From: Cordia subcordata
Taxonomy: Eukaryota; Streptophyta; Magnoliopsida; Boraginales; Cordiaceae
DNA: 64,000 nt
Assembly (NCBI GenBank): GCA_028554755.1
Contig: JAPTOF010000001.1
Span: 3,112,001 to 3,176,000, forward strand
Direction of reading: 5' to 3'
Of this stretch, positions 26,813 to 38,200 are shown piece after piece. A program made the translations under genes and the position numbers. The notes under the pieces are model-generated. The model made no database searches and was not told where the DNA came from. It was given only the letters and a program-made list of their open reading frames with translations. Position 1 is the first letter of the stretch. The number at the start of each line of letters is the position of its first letter.

Positions 26813-26860
26813 ATATATATATATATATATGTATGTATATATATATGTGTGTGTGTGTAT
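26813..26860. repeat. Compound (AT)n(GTAT)n(TG)n microsatellite
   Basis: The run of at, gtat and gt units lies about 60-110 bases upstream of the kinase start codon, in the likely 5' UTR or core promoter. A CT-rich tract follows at about 26940-26960. Confidence 0.9.
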
Positions 26861-28272
26861 GATTGTTTTGTATATATAGCTGTATGAATGGTTCAGCTAA
26901 GAACTTGTCTGCTCTGTGTGTTAAACTGGTTCACCTCTCTCTTCTCTCTCTCTCTCTCTCTTACAAAGCTCCGAATTATTAGTGATTTTTCTTATTTTTG
27001 TTTTTCGGATTTCTATTTTTTTTAATTTTTTTTTCGTATCATCGATTAGTTGACTGCTGCGAGAAAGAAAGGAGTCTGACGTGGCATGTTGTAAAGCGGT
27101 GACAACACGTGGAGAAGGCATGGTAAGGAGCCTTCATGGTCCCCACATCTCCACGTGGTATATTCAGGCTTTTATGAGGTTGCTAAAAAAGTTGAGTTCA
27201 TTTTTAGGGGGTAAAAGGAAATACTTAGGAAATGTTGGTGGCTAGCTAGGAAATGATTTCCTGCATTAATATGGTATTTGGCTGTGCTTGTTTTTGGTGC
27301 TCGCAAGTATTCTTTCTATAAAGAATTTGTAAGAGATATTTTTTGTTCTAGCTGCTTGTAAGTATACAGAAAAACATGGCTAAATAGGCTATAAGTCATT
27401 GTCGCTTTCGTCTCGATGATTTGCAAATTACGTGATTGACTTTATAGTTTGAACTTATTGTATATATAAATTTACTTGTAATTTGAATTTGTTTTAAATT
27501 TCTTGCGAGTTAAATTGTCTTTCGGAATGTGATTTTCTTGTGAGTGAGTGTACTTGGCGTATATTTAATGTATTTGATAAAAAGACGTATATTTAGCATT
27601 AAATAAATCAATCTTTGACCAAAAAAATGAAAAGGAAAAAAATATGATTTGTGGAGTTGTGATTGAGTACCTTTTAACTTAAAATTGATAATTCGAATTT
27701 AAAGCAAGTAATGTCTTAATCTAGTTTATGCTTAAGCAAATTAGTGACACCATTGACTATACCTCTATAATTGCATTACATTGCTTTGTCGACACGGATC
27801 GTTGATGTAGTATTTTGTTGAAAATTTAAGGCCAATTTTCAGTCAGATTAACACTTGAGTAATGTTTGAAGTGAAGTTGAGGAAGCAAGAGCTTCTGTTG
27901 TCTTTTTTAATTTCTCTAAAAGGTGAAAGAGTAAATTGAAACATGCCTCTTTTGTCTTTAATTCATGATAATGAGTCACAAATGTTTAATAACCAATTAT
28001 CAAGAATGGAATGTTTTCTAGAAAATGATTATGCTATGATTTATTTTTGTAAACTCATGTTATGTTGTGACTTAGGCTTCATAGATAAATAGTATTGTAT
28101 CAAGGTTGCGTGTGTTGACTTATCTAGTATTATGGATCTCATGGTCTCGGGGAAAACTGTAAAACCAAAGTTTTATCCATTGTTGACCAAGTTATCTCAA
28201 ATATGTGATGATTGGACTTTTGCAGTCCACACGTTTAAATCGGAAAGATTTTGGATAAATTTCGTTGAAATG
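26861..28272. other. Kinase promoter side and gene-free spacer
   Basis: The kinase-proximal part holds a CT-rich tract (a GA tract on the kinase's strand), typical of plant core promoter regions. The rest is AT-rich with no supported gene. The plus-strand open frame starting at 28132 runs directly into the MITE at 28273 and matches no protein I know. Confidence 0.55.
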
Positions 28273-28855
28273 GGGTTAAATGCACTATCAGCTCCTGTGG
28301 TTTATAAAAACAACGCCATTGTCCTTGTGTTTTTTCTATATTTTTTAAAAGTATTTAAAAACCCCTTGTACTTTTCAAAATATAGCATGAGCGCCTCAAT
28401 CGTTAACTATCTCGTTAATTTTAATGGAATTTGGACAACACATGCTTTATATTTTGCTTCTCGTAAAAGTGCAGATTTTTGTAAAAAACTTATTGATTTT
28501 TGTGCATAACTTACAAATCTTTGTAAAAAACTTTCAGTTTTTTGTTATTGACATTACAAATCTTTTTATGAATTTTTCACTTTTTTGGCAAATATATAGA
28601 ACTTAAATTAATTTATACTTACTACAAATATTTATTTTATAAGAATAGATTTTTATAGAACTATCTACACTTCGAAAATAAGTAAAATATAAAGTACATG
28701 TTGCCTAAATTTTATGAAAATTAACGATATTATCAATGATTGAGGTGCTCGTGCTATATTTTATAAAGCATAAAGGATTTATCGATGTTTAAATAAATAC
28801 AAGGAATAATTGCGTTATTTTGTAGATCACAGGAAATAATGGTGCATTTGACTCT
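28273..28855. mobile_element. Mutator-like MITE, long TIRs, 9-bp TSD
   Basis: The target duplication gttgaaatg is perfect at 28264-28272 and 28856-28864. The left arm (from ggggttaaatgcactatcag) and the reverse complement of the right arm (from agagtcaaatgcaccattat) match imperfectly for about 140 bp, including shared blocks such as aaaatatagca and gcgcctcaat/gcacctcaat. Long TIRs plus a 9-bp duplication are the mark of Mutator-like elements. At 583 bp with no transposase it is non-autonomous. Confidence 0.9.
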
Positions 28856-29194
28856 GTTGAAATGTAATTGGGTGAGAGTGGAATATTCAAAAAGTGAATC
28901 TCCCTGCTAGAGTTGCGAGTTCACTTGGAAAAGACTCTGACATGAAAAGAATATTAATACAGATGTAATCAATCTTAAGTTGATACGGGATCTTTTCCAA
29001 CTAACTCTGCAACTAAATACATAATTCTACGTTCTTCATCAGAATGTTTGAGGAGATTCGATGACTAGTTTTTGGAGAGATTCGGAGTAACAAATTTAGA
29101 ACATGAATGTAAATTCAGGAACTGTACACCACTCAATTATTTTCTTAATACATATATATATATATATATAAATAATAACTGGTTAAAAACTTAA

Positions 29195-29999
29195 GGGCAA
29201 ATTTCATGGAATGGTTTGTTATAAGTGTGCGTTTACCCCCTATGATTTAAAAATTATCTAGTTACCCCTGTGCTTTCCAAAAGTGAAGCATGGTACCCCT
29301 TCCGTTACTTTTTCCGTTAGATTTAACCTAGCACGTGGTACACGAGCCGGACTTGCGACTGGGCTTAGTTTTTTGCTATTAAACTTGATTTTGGAAAGAA
29401 AATGTCCTTCTTTTTTTTTTTCAAAAAACATTTGTAAGAGAAAAAACTTAAACAATTGACCTTAGTTTAAAATATGTAAATTTTAACCAATTATACTATA
29501 AACATATTTGGATTTTATTTCGTTACTACAAGTAAATATTTTTGTCATCAGAAATAAAAAATAAGAAAAAAAATTAACCTCTTCTGTCATCATGATCGTA
29601 CAACCACTGTCTCATTAATTAAATTAATTATTTAAAATTTTTTTATTTTTGATTAATTAATCAATAATTAACTATTTAATTATTAATTAATTAACTAATT
29701 ATTAATTACTCTATGGTTCTAATTAAGTAGAGTAAATTGTGTCGCACTCCTTTGTGGTTTGTCATAGGTGCGTCGTACCCCATTGTGGTTGTTATAAGTG
29801 CATAGTTAGCCCTTGGGTTTAAAGGGTAAATTAGTCTTTTTACATTTTCGTTAGCCTAAACTAACAACGTTAGAAAAATGGGCGAATGGGCGAGTGTGTT
29901 TCACTTTTGGAAAACACAGGAATAATTAGCTAATTTTTAAATCACAGGGATAAATGCACACTTATAACAAACCATAGGGGTGTTCCATGGAATTTACCC
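29195..29999. mobile_element. Mutator-like MITE, about 100-bp TIRs, 9-bp TSD
   Basis: The target duplication aaaacttaa is perfect at 29186-29194 and 30000-30008. The left end gggcaaatttcatggaatgg and the reverse complement of the right end, gggtaaattccatggaacac, open arms that match for about 100 bp (both contain tggtttgttataagtgtgc). The 805-bp element has no coding capacity. A similar sub-terminal block near 29730-29800 suggests internal duplication of the arm. Confidence 0.9.
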
Positions 30000-30443
30000 A
30001 AAACTTAATATTGATACTATTAAGAGCCTGTTTGGCCCAGCTTTTGGAGAATTAAAAAGTGCTTTATGCAAATTTAAAAGCTAAAGTTGACTTGTTTGGC
30101 TTATTTTTAAAAGAGTTTTTACATAAAAGTTGAAGTAAAAAAAAATTTGAAAAACTAGAAGCTCCAAATTAAAGCTTTTCAAAAAAAGCTTTTGAAAATC
30201 TATTTTTATGTAATGTCAAATATTATTTTTCTTCATTTTTTTCTCAAAAATAATATTCTATATTTTTTAAAATTCAATATTAACCTCAAAACTACTGAAA
30301 GCTCAACTTTCAAAATATAAGGCCAAACAATCAATTACTTTATTCAACATCACTTTTAGTCGAAGTTCTATTCTTAAAAGCTCTACTGCTCAACATCATT
30401 GTAGGGTCAAACAATCGACTATTTTTATTCAACAGCATTTTTA

Positions 30444-30964
30444 TGTGGTGTTTGGTTTTGCTTATTTTAGGTGCTTACAAGAACTTTTTTTTTTAAAAAA
30501 AAAAACCACCCTCTAAAAGGGAGTTTGGCTTTGCTTATAAGTTGGTTCAACTAGCTTATAAGCCAAAAATGAAATTTGACATGTGTTGGCAAATCTGCTT
30601 ATAAGCAATTCAAGGCTACTTGTAACCTGACAAAAGAAAAGTAGGTGGGGAGCAACTTTTTTTTTAGGTGCTTATAAGTAAACAAAAAGACTTGTTTGTC
30701 CTTAAAAATGATAAGCAAATTACAACAATATATTTTCTTTTAGTCATTTTAACTACTATTGTTACTTATAAACACTTATTTATTGAATATGTCAATAGCT
30801 TATAAACACATATTATCCAAACAAATATCTGCTTATTTATCATTAGCTTAAAAGTAACTTTTTGCTTATAAGCACTTAAAAATAAGTAAAGACAAATAGG
30901 TTCTTACATACTTTTTACTATTTAAGTGCTTATAAGCACCAAATAAACAAAGTCAGACACCCTT
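30444..30964. mobile_element. Tourist-like MITE, second layer of the nest
   Basis: TTA flanks both ends (30441-30443 and 30965-30967). The left arm tgtggtgtttggttttgctt and the reverse-strand right arm aagggtgtctgactttgttt are inverted repeats continuing into gtgcttacaag/gtgcttataag. The insertion splits host sequence that reads caacatcacttttagtcgaag elsewhere in the outer element (near 30350), so the order of insertion is clear. Confidence 0.7.
30521..30902. mobile_element. MITE, third layer, same family as 54683-55080
   Basis: Starts around gggagtttggctttgcttat and ends around aaaaataagtaaagacaaat, which are inverted relative to each other. Its sequence recurs in opposite orientation at 54683-55080, sharing tttggctttgcttataagtt, ggggagcaac and aaaagacttgtttgtc in the same order. 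Exact ends and target duplication are unresolved. Confidence 0.65.
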
Positions 30965-31036
30965 TTAGTCAAAGTTCTACTGCTAAAAACTCTATTACTC
31001 AACATCTAAAATCTCACAACTAGGCCAAACAAGATC

Positions 31037-31620
31037 TAAATTTGTCACATGGACCCCATGCTTGATCCTTTCTCTCTCTCTCTCTTTTTTTTTTTTTTTG
31101 GTATCCATCAATTTATTTGCTAATCAAAATAGCATTGATTTTGTTAGCTACACTTGTAAGTGTTGAGAGAGCAGTTTCTGATATAAATATCATTAAAAAT
31201 TGATTGAGAAATTGAATAAGAGATAAATTTATGAATGATCGTTTAATTACCTATGCTAAGAGATATATTTGATAGTATTGAAAATTGAGCAATTATATAA
31301 CGCTTTCAAAATATGAAACGCCGTCAAGGTCAATGTATACTTGTATTATGAAAAAATATTCTAGTATTTATATATAAAAATTATTTTACATTGACAGTTT
31401 GACACTAGCAAAAATTTTTCTAACTCTATTCCTGAATGTAGTTTTTAAAGCAAACTTTTTATGATTATTTTCATCATCTTCTTTTCCTTTTTTTTTTTTT
31501 TGGGTCAAGATTACTATATAAAAAATCTAGTATTACAAAAATTGATAACGTATCAAAGTTACGTGACAAAATCAATGGTATCTTCAAATTTATACAAGCA
31601 CGATATTACGAAAATCAAAC
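31037..31620. other. Gene-free spacer, 3' side of the gene ending at 31621
   Basis: AT-rich with a CT/T tract at about 31073-31098. The stretch about 31140-31350 (tgttagctacacttgtaagtgttgagagagc...) resembles hAT-type dimerisation-domain sequence of plant transposase relics on the plus strand, but only over a short length, so I do not call it. Confidence 0.4.
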
Positions 31621-32358
31621 TCATACCCTTTTTAGGATCTTGGAAGAGGCCCTTGTCAACAAAAAACCAACTCCTAAACTCACAACCCAAATCCCAACAT
31701 CCACGGCCCATCTCAGTCCATCCATCTCGATATCTCCACCGTCCATTTCCACCTTACTCTTACACTCGAAACAACAACAACCGTCCGATTCACATTCGTC
31801 ATTCTCCGCCTCCCTTTCCCCGGGAATTCCCTCCAATTTACACCTCCTTGCGTTTCTTCCCCTCCCTCTCAACACCGCCATCGCTACCTTCTCGCAAATG
31901 ACTGCCACGTCACCTTCCAACGCGACGCACACCTCAGCTTCCTTAACCACCTCCACGTCATCACCCTGGAGCGCGCAAGTGCACTCCATTTTCCAATTTT
32001 GCCCCTCGTCTTTTCGAAATATCCCGTTCAACACCTTCACGTCTCCCATGTATATTTCGAACCTCAAACCTTCACTAGCTCTCACTTTCTCTCTGCTGCC
32101 GTACGTCAAGACCACCCCTCTTGCTACCTTCTCCGGCGAAACGAGCCGGTGGAGCGTAGCGAAAGCCGGCGAACCGGGTTGGACGTTTGACCCGCTTATC
32201 TCCAATGCTCTCCAGTTGATGATCCGAGGAAGATAATGCAACGTCAAAGAATGAGCCGAATGTTGTGAATCTTTGTGAGTTGTTGAAAATGCTAAACTTA
32301 CATAGAACGATTTGATATTCAAACGATCACGCTCGTTTTGTTGGTGCCCTCCACACAT
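31621..32358 (-). CDS. Plant protein of the so-called erythronate-4-phosphate dehydrogenase family (AT1G01500-like), membrane-anchored
   Basis: Intronless, 245 aa from the ATG at 32358. Recognised family blocks are LTLHYLPRIINWRALEISGS, SPAFATLHRLVSPEK, YGSREKVRASEGLRFEIYMG, and FRKDEGQNWKMECTCAL. The C-terminus WAVDVGIWVVSLGVGFLLTR is one hydrophobic segment followed by a short basic tail, predicting a tail-anchored protein. A Cys-rich, acidic stretch (ECESDGCCCFECKS) precedes the anchor. Nothing resembles a dehydrogenase: there is no Rossmann GxGxxG and no catalytic His/Glu/Arg set, so the inherited name is almost certainly wrong. Function is unknown. The CDS has higher GC than the flanking transposon-rich DNA. 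Confidence 0.85.
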   Translation of the reverse strand: MCGGHQQNERDRLNIKSFYVSLAFSTTHKDSQHSAHSLTLHYLPRIINWRALEISGSNVQPGSPAFATLHRLVSPEKVARGVVLTYGSREKVRASEGLRFEIYMGDVKVLNGIFRKDEGQNWKMECTCALQGDDVEVVKEAEVCVALEGDVAVICEKVAMAVLRGRGRNARRCKLEGIPGEREAENDECESDGCCCFECKSKVEMDGGDIEMDGLRWAVDVGIWVVSLGVGFLLTRASSKILKRV

Positions 32359-32599
32359 GATGTTTCGCTAAATTTGCCTAAGTGAAACTCTCTTGTGCGT
32401 TAGATTTTGATGAAGTTTTTTGAAAGCTAAGAAGGGTTTGATTGTGGTTTATGTAAAAGCATATTCGACGAGCTTTAGGCGTATGATTTTGAGGGAATCT
32501 ATAGAAGCACTCGGTTTTGAACGGTTGACTTGGAAAAAGATTAAAAAAGGCAATTATGACTGTAGACGATTGACACAGGACGAAAAGTGAGGAAAGTGA

Positions 32600-33545
32600 C
32601 TCGTATTATGAGTCTAATTTATATTGACAAGTAAAACTACTATTAAAGTCAAGGTTCTAAACCTAATAGTATTAGTCTTGTTTGTTGTCAATAGGAATTC
32701 TAAATTTAGCAGGATTAACAAGTCTTATTTATTGCATATAAGAATCCTAATTTTAGTAAAATTAACATTAATTTCATATAAATAAAATCTTCTAGTTTGT
32801 CGGCCTACAAGTCACACCCCATAGGGACAAGCCATACCCCATAGGTGAGGTGGGTTGTAAGTACGAGTTCGCATGTGAGAGAATAACTTTGCAATATTAT
32901 ATCTTATATTGCATATTTACACCCCGAAGGGGAGGTGGGGTGTAAGTACGAGTCCGCAGGTGAGAGAATAACTTTGAAATATTGCATCTTATATTACATA
33001 TTTATGTTAGTCTAGAAGAGATTAGCATAGGCCTTGAGGTATTTCCTACACTTTTGCAGAAAATTTGTAAAGACTCTCTTTTGCATTAATAAATATATTT
33101 TGTTGCTCAAGTAGGTATTGCCATGTAAACTTTATGTTTTCGTACGTTATTATTTTATGAATTTTTTTCCGCTATATCTCTATTGCATTAGAATAACTAA
33201 AAATTACCCAATCCATTAGCACAGCTAGTGGTATTAGAGCTATAATAATTGCATCTAAAAAGACATGAAAGAAGAAAGTTCGAAATCAGGAGAGACGACT
33301 GTCAGAGGTGCTAAACCAGGATCCAATGTGCAAGCACCAAGGATGGCATTCTTCTCTTTTGCAGTCTTTTGCATTAGTGAATATATTTTGTTGCACTAGT
33401 GAGTATATTTTGTTACTCTATGGACGTAGATATTGCCGTTCCATAAACGTAGATATTGCTTAACCATATAAATCTCGTGTATTTTTGTTTTATTATTTTA
33501 TTATTTTGTAACTGAAAGTTTTCAACTCATCAGCACAACAGTTCA
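32600..33545 (+). mobile_element. Collapsed Ty1/copia-like LTR retrotransposon
   Basis: A primer-binding site tggtattagagc (33229-33240) differs by one base from the usual initiator-Met form. It follows an LTR-like end at about 33223. A short gag-like start at 33265 (MKEESSKSGETTVRGAKPGS) then breaks off within 140 bases. The sequence resumes with a second copy of LTR 3' sequence: ttttgcatta.tgaatatattttgttgc occurs near 33082 and near 33367. The element is therefore 5' LTR, PBS, gag start, then a deletion into the 3' LTR. The left limit is uncertain. Confidence 0.65.
32836..33003. repeat. 85-bp tandem duplication inside the LTR
   Basis: Two adjacent copies, about 32836-32920 and 32921-33003, share gtaagtacgag, gtgagagaataacttt and atcttatatt blocks with roughly 10 per cent difference. 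They probably lie in the LTR U3 region, where such repeats often carry regulatory sites. Confidence 0.75.
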
Positions 33546-33719
33546 TTCTAAACTGTTTCCGCGAGAGTAGCAAAAAAAATAAAAATGTTGGGTTTCCGCG
33601 TCAGTTATAGCACGAGGTTGGGGGAATGTGTTGGCCAACAAGGTTTTGGTGTTGCGGCAGGTGTTGGAGGCTTCTTCGTTGTTGCGAGACTGCGAGTTGG
33701 CTGTTTGCAAGTTGGTAAA

Positions 33720-34188
33720 TAGAGGTGGCAAAACGGGTTTAGACCCGCGGGTCGACCCTTCAAACTCGCCAAAAAAGGGTTAGGGTTGATGATTTAGTGA
33801 CCTGTCAGATAAATGGGTCGACCCGACCCGACTCGCCAAATTGGCGGGTTGGGTTGGGTCAACCCGCAGGTGACTCGCGAATCCGTCAAAATGACCCGCA
33901 TAACCCGCATAACCCGCCAACCCGCTAAAATGACCCGGCAACCAGCGAAACGTGAAAAAACGACCCATAAACCCGCCCAACCCGCTAAAGTGACCCGCAA
34001 ACCCGCCAAAACGACCCGTCTAACCCACTATAATAACCCACCTAACCCACAAACCCATTAGGGTCGGTTTAGGGTTTAATACCACTGACCCGTTTATTAA
34101 ACGGGGTCAACCTGACCCGACCCGCCAACCGGCCAAACCCACAGTAAACGGGTCGGGTTAACCCGCGGATACCCGTTTGCCACATCTA
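33720..34188. mobile_element. hAT-type MITE with 8-bp TSD and ACCCG-rich interior
   Basis: The target duplication ttggtaaa is perfect at 33712-33719 and 34189-34196. The left end tagaggtggcaaaacgggtt and the reverse complement of the right end, tagatgtggcaaacgggtat, are inverted repeats of the plant hAT type. The 469-bp interior is dominated by irregular repeats of acccgc, gacccg and aacccgcc, far more GC-rich than its surroundings. There is no transposase. Confidence 0.9.
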
Positions 34189-35270
34189 TTGGTAAATGGC
34201 ATGCTGGGTCATGGATGATGACTTTGCACCGATCTGAATCGCATTCTCACATAGTAACGTTCTTTATTTATTATTTATTTTTTTCATGATAAAAAAAATT
34301 TAGTTAACAAAACCCAATCACTAAAATAATCGTCAAAATCCGATCACTAATTGATAAACCTTGGGTGCAGAACACATTTCCTATTTTGAGCACAGGTAAA
34401 TCAAGAGTGTTCACCCAAAATAAGAGATTGGGATCGAACTCGGATCATGAGTCAAACCTCAAAAGAGGTAAAAATAACTTACTTTCGAGGTCTTGTTCTA
34501 GAAATTAGAGATAGTTAAAGAAGTTAAGACTACCTTTACTAATAGCCTTTATGACTAAGCTTATTTAGGGCTTATAAGCTGCAAATAATAAAAGAAGGAA
34601 ATATTTTTTTCCTACGAGATTATAAACTGTAAAATAAGCAGAGTTAAACAAGCTCTAAGAGTGATAACTTGAGTTAGAAATCCATGAGAGATGAGTTAAA
34701 TTGGAGTGATAGGTTTTAAAAATGAAAAAAGAAAATGGTCCCATTCTAATTTACTTCTTTCTGGATTTGTTTTGGGTTTAGGAAACTGCCCTCTTAACCT
34801 CATTATGCTGTTTAGCTCTAGAGATCAAGAACTTCCAAATGTGCTTATAAATTTACATTTTGGGAATCACATTCACTTCAAGGCCATGCAACAATCAAAT
34901 TTTTGTACTTCTAGGAAGGCTACCATACAAGTCAACAGATTGGGAAACAATACATCACATATAGAATTATCATTACAGCAAGTCTAGAAAGACAAGAGCA
35001 AACGGGTTTGAAAAATATTTTCAACAACTATAATCTATAATGGAATCTCTGTAATACCATTTCATATTAAGAGGGATTTCTTTAAGGCAGAAAACACTCT
35101 ATCATTAAACTGATGGATAACATACCTATAAACCTCACCAAAATACTCGAATAATTTACATTAGTCTACACGAGCCGCCCCCTCTCAACATTCATAAAAT
35201 GAAGTTTCCCATAAAACATTGTTGTTCACTTAACATTGTCACAGCTGATCGTCAATATACAGTTACAAAA
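34189..35270. other. Gene-free spacer downstream of the HLB1-like gene
   Basis: AT-rich. The part adjacent to 35271 is likely the 3' UTR of the minus-strand HLB1-like gene. No supported reading frame; 34706-34987 is open on the plus strand but matches nothing. Confidence 0.55.
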
Positions 35271-38200
35271 TTATGTAGTTATTATACCTGCCAAAACATC
35301 ACTCTTGCCCCGCGCATAGATTGTGTAAACTAATCGAATGGCATCAAGCCATCCGTCCAAGTATTCCCATGAATCCGCAATCTGAGGCATAAGCAAATAG
35401 AGATCCTGGTTATATGAGGTTTGTAATAGAAGAAACTCGCGAAAAGGAAATAGGATTCTTATTTAAATGAAACGTCTTAAGCAAAGAACAGAAACAAAGA
35501 ATGCTTTACTTAACAGGGTGCAGGATATATATGTGGAAATGGTGACTTGGACATATCATAGAATTTATCATGCGAATGTTATCATAAAAGTAAATAACTA
35601 GCCTCCTAACTTGAATGATTAAGTCATGCCAAGCTGCTTTAGCCTCATGAATTGAACAGTGTGAATGTCATCTCACTAACAACCATTACAATCATTAATC
35701 CCTATGATCCGATCCTATTAATGCAGTACTCCAAGCGAAAAAAAATGTGCAGATAGAGTTCCACTTTAATGCGGAAATGTATACATAACATAAATCTCAA
35801 TCAACGAAACCACATAGCATCAGCAAGATTCACATGGAAATGGAGAGGAACATAGTCCAGAGAAACAAGGTGTTACCAAATAAACCGGTCCATGGATGGT
35901 ATCAATGCATAGGCCAGCACCAGGGGGTAATGTGAGATCAGCACATGCTGAAACAGAGACAATATCTGGAACATCAACTTTAATGGCTGATCTAGTAACG
36001 CTTCCTGTATCTCCTGATTTTAACGAAAGGCTCGGCGACATGGATCGCTGTTCGACTTTGTTAATCTGCGTTAAAAAGTCATTCAGTCTATAAAGCACAG
36101 CTCCATAGCACCCAATGGAGCTCTGCATGTTTAACGTTGATACTTTTCCAACAAAGCTAGTAAATTACTTCAATACAGATGTTAAGAGTACAAAACTTCT
36201 CCTGTTTGTGAACAGCGTTAATGAACTCAAATAACAGAAATTTGGAGATGAATGCTCATACAATTTTTTTTTTTGGGTCACTGAATGCTTGTACGTTCAC
36301 TTGCACATAGAGTTAATAAAACATGCCAGCGAACCGGCGGTATTACCAAAATTACTAAAGAAAATGAAGGAAAGAAAACAGTGACAGATAATCTCTTCTT
36401 AAACTTGGCGCTAAACAACACTCGTCCACACCTAACTAACAAGCACTAGGCTCTACATTGCAGGCATACTAATTTGATTAAACACTTCAGCTATGACATG
36501 ATTTGTGCTAGCAGTACTACCACATTTCGCAATAAACCACTGATGACCATCTAAGTAAAGTGAAGAGTATACTCCTGCGCGCACCCCACCCCCCCAACAA
36601 AAAAAAAAAAAAAAAGGGAAACAGAAAGAAAAACACACACACAGAGAAAGAAGGTCGTGCACATGAAAATGGAGTCTGGCTCCTTTGGAAACGAATGCAG
36701 CAAATAGAGAAGCAAATTCAAATTATCAAAACATATTAGATACACCTGTTGAAGGCCCTCCTGATTTAGAACGAATTGTGAACGTTTCCAGTCACTATGA
36801 GGTGCTAGTGGATTTCCTACTGGTGGTGCTGTCAGATATCCAACCTTTAGGTAGGGTAGAGGGAGCTGGAAAAATAGATGGGATTCATTAGAACAACCAC
36901 ATGGGAAAATAAAACAATAATTATTCTTACAATACAGGAATCAAGTTTGCCCCAAAATTTTAAGTGGAAAAAAGAGGAAATTATGCACATTTCAATAGAT
37001 TGTAATGCATGGTCATTGATATGGCAGTGCAGGAAACACTTTACTGATTGTCTTGGAGAAGACTAAGATAATTAAAACACATCTCAATAATAATAATCTC
37101 ATGTTGCAAACTTGAGCTAGATATTCAGAGTCAAGTAAGGTTTTAGTAAGCATGTCCTCTCTTTTTGCATACCTTCTTCCTTCCCTCTATCTCCAGAACA
37201 GATGCAACATCATGAAAGCAGCACAAGAAAAAAAAGTATTGGAAAAAGATTGTGGAAAACTACATCCAATTTCCAGACCTTTTCAATCCCTAAAGAGGAT
37301 GCAACTCAACTTATTTAACTCTTTTCCTCCTGATGACCATGAATTCAGTTTATCAATCAATATTGACAGTGTCTGCAACTGTTCAGAAGAGGACATACCA
37401 TTGAACGCACTAGCTTCAGGGCACTAGTGTAAACCTGTATAACAACTAAAAACATTAAAGTTTCCGTATGCTTAGAAAAGATTATAAAGTAAAGTGAAAG
37501 AAATAATCAGTAATCATTCATGGGCCCAAGCTGACAAAACCAAAAATAAAAGAAATGGTTCTTGCAGAGTTTTACTCCCCATTTTGCCCATAAGTTTCAA
37601 CAACTTGAAAATAAAGCAAATTTCTGACTGAAAAGAGAAAATATAAAGCAAATCAAAGAGACACGGTATGCAAGCAGAATCTCCTAGGAACTAACTAGAT
37701 AGGATTGAAATTGTTGGGAGTTGGCCGAACTTCTATTACCACAAAATTTCCATTCTCCAGTAAGCTTCCAGTTACAGTATGACCAAAGAATTAATGATAA
37801 AGCAACTAAGCCTTGAAAGTCTTGGCTAAATAATAAAAAGTGCTGAAAGATCTGTAAAAATACATACTGAGTAGTTTGGTTTTAATGCATGTGCTGCTGC
37901 AATGTAGATTGCAGACTGACTGTATAGCTCATCATGGGAGACCTCTTTTGCATTTGATCCTCCTCCAGTTCTTGACATGTCCTCGGCTAGTCCATACTGC
38001 AAATATCAGCCGGCAACAACAGATGTTCATAATCTATATTGTATGTTAAATTCTATATACTGAAGTAATGATTAAAAGAATTGAGTTACTTGATATAACG
38101 AAAGACAAGAAAAACCAACCAGAACAGTTCCAAGATTGTAAATTGCCCTGTGGAAATCGAATTGTAACTGTATTGCTGCTCTGAACTGCACAATAAGAAG

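Larger units (their letters stand above)
30024..31036. mobile_element. Tourist/PIF-Harbinger-like MITE, outer layer of a nest
   Basis: TAA flanks both ends (30021-30023 and 31037-31039). The termini gagcctgtttggcccag and, on the reverse strand, gatcttgtttggcctag are imperfect inverted repeats of the Tourist GGCCTGTTTGG type. The interior is interrupted by a second element at 30444-30964. Without the insert the host element would be about 490 bp. Confidence 0.75.

Noticed and set aside
28132..28509. A 125-codon plus-strand open frame
   Set aside because: Two thirds of it lies in the Mutator-like MITE beginning at 28273; no homology recognised and no start context or splice structure.
31140..31350. 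Possible hAT transposase dimerisation-domain remnant
   Set aside because: The resemblance covers only a short AT-rich stretch with no ends or other domains; a translated search would be needed.
31640..32236. A 198-codon open frame on the plus strand
   Set aside because: It is the antisense shadow of the intronless gene at 31621-32358; its Ser/Pro/Thr-rich translation is what the opposite strand of that GC-richer CDS produces, and the minus strand carries recognised family blocks.
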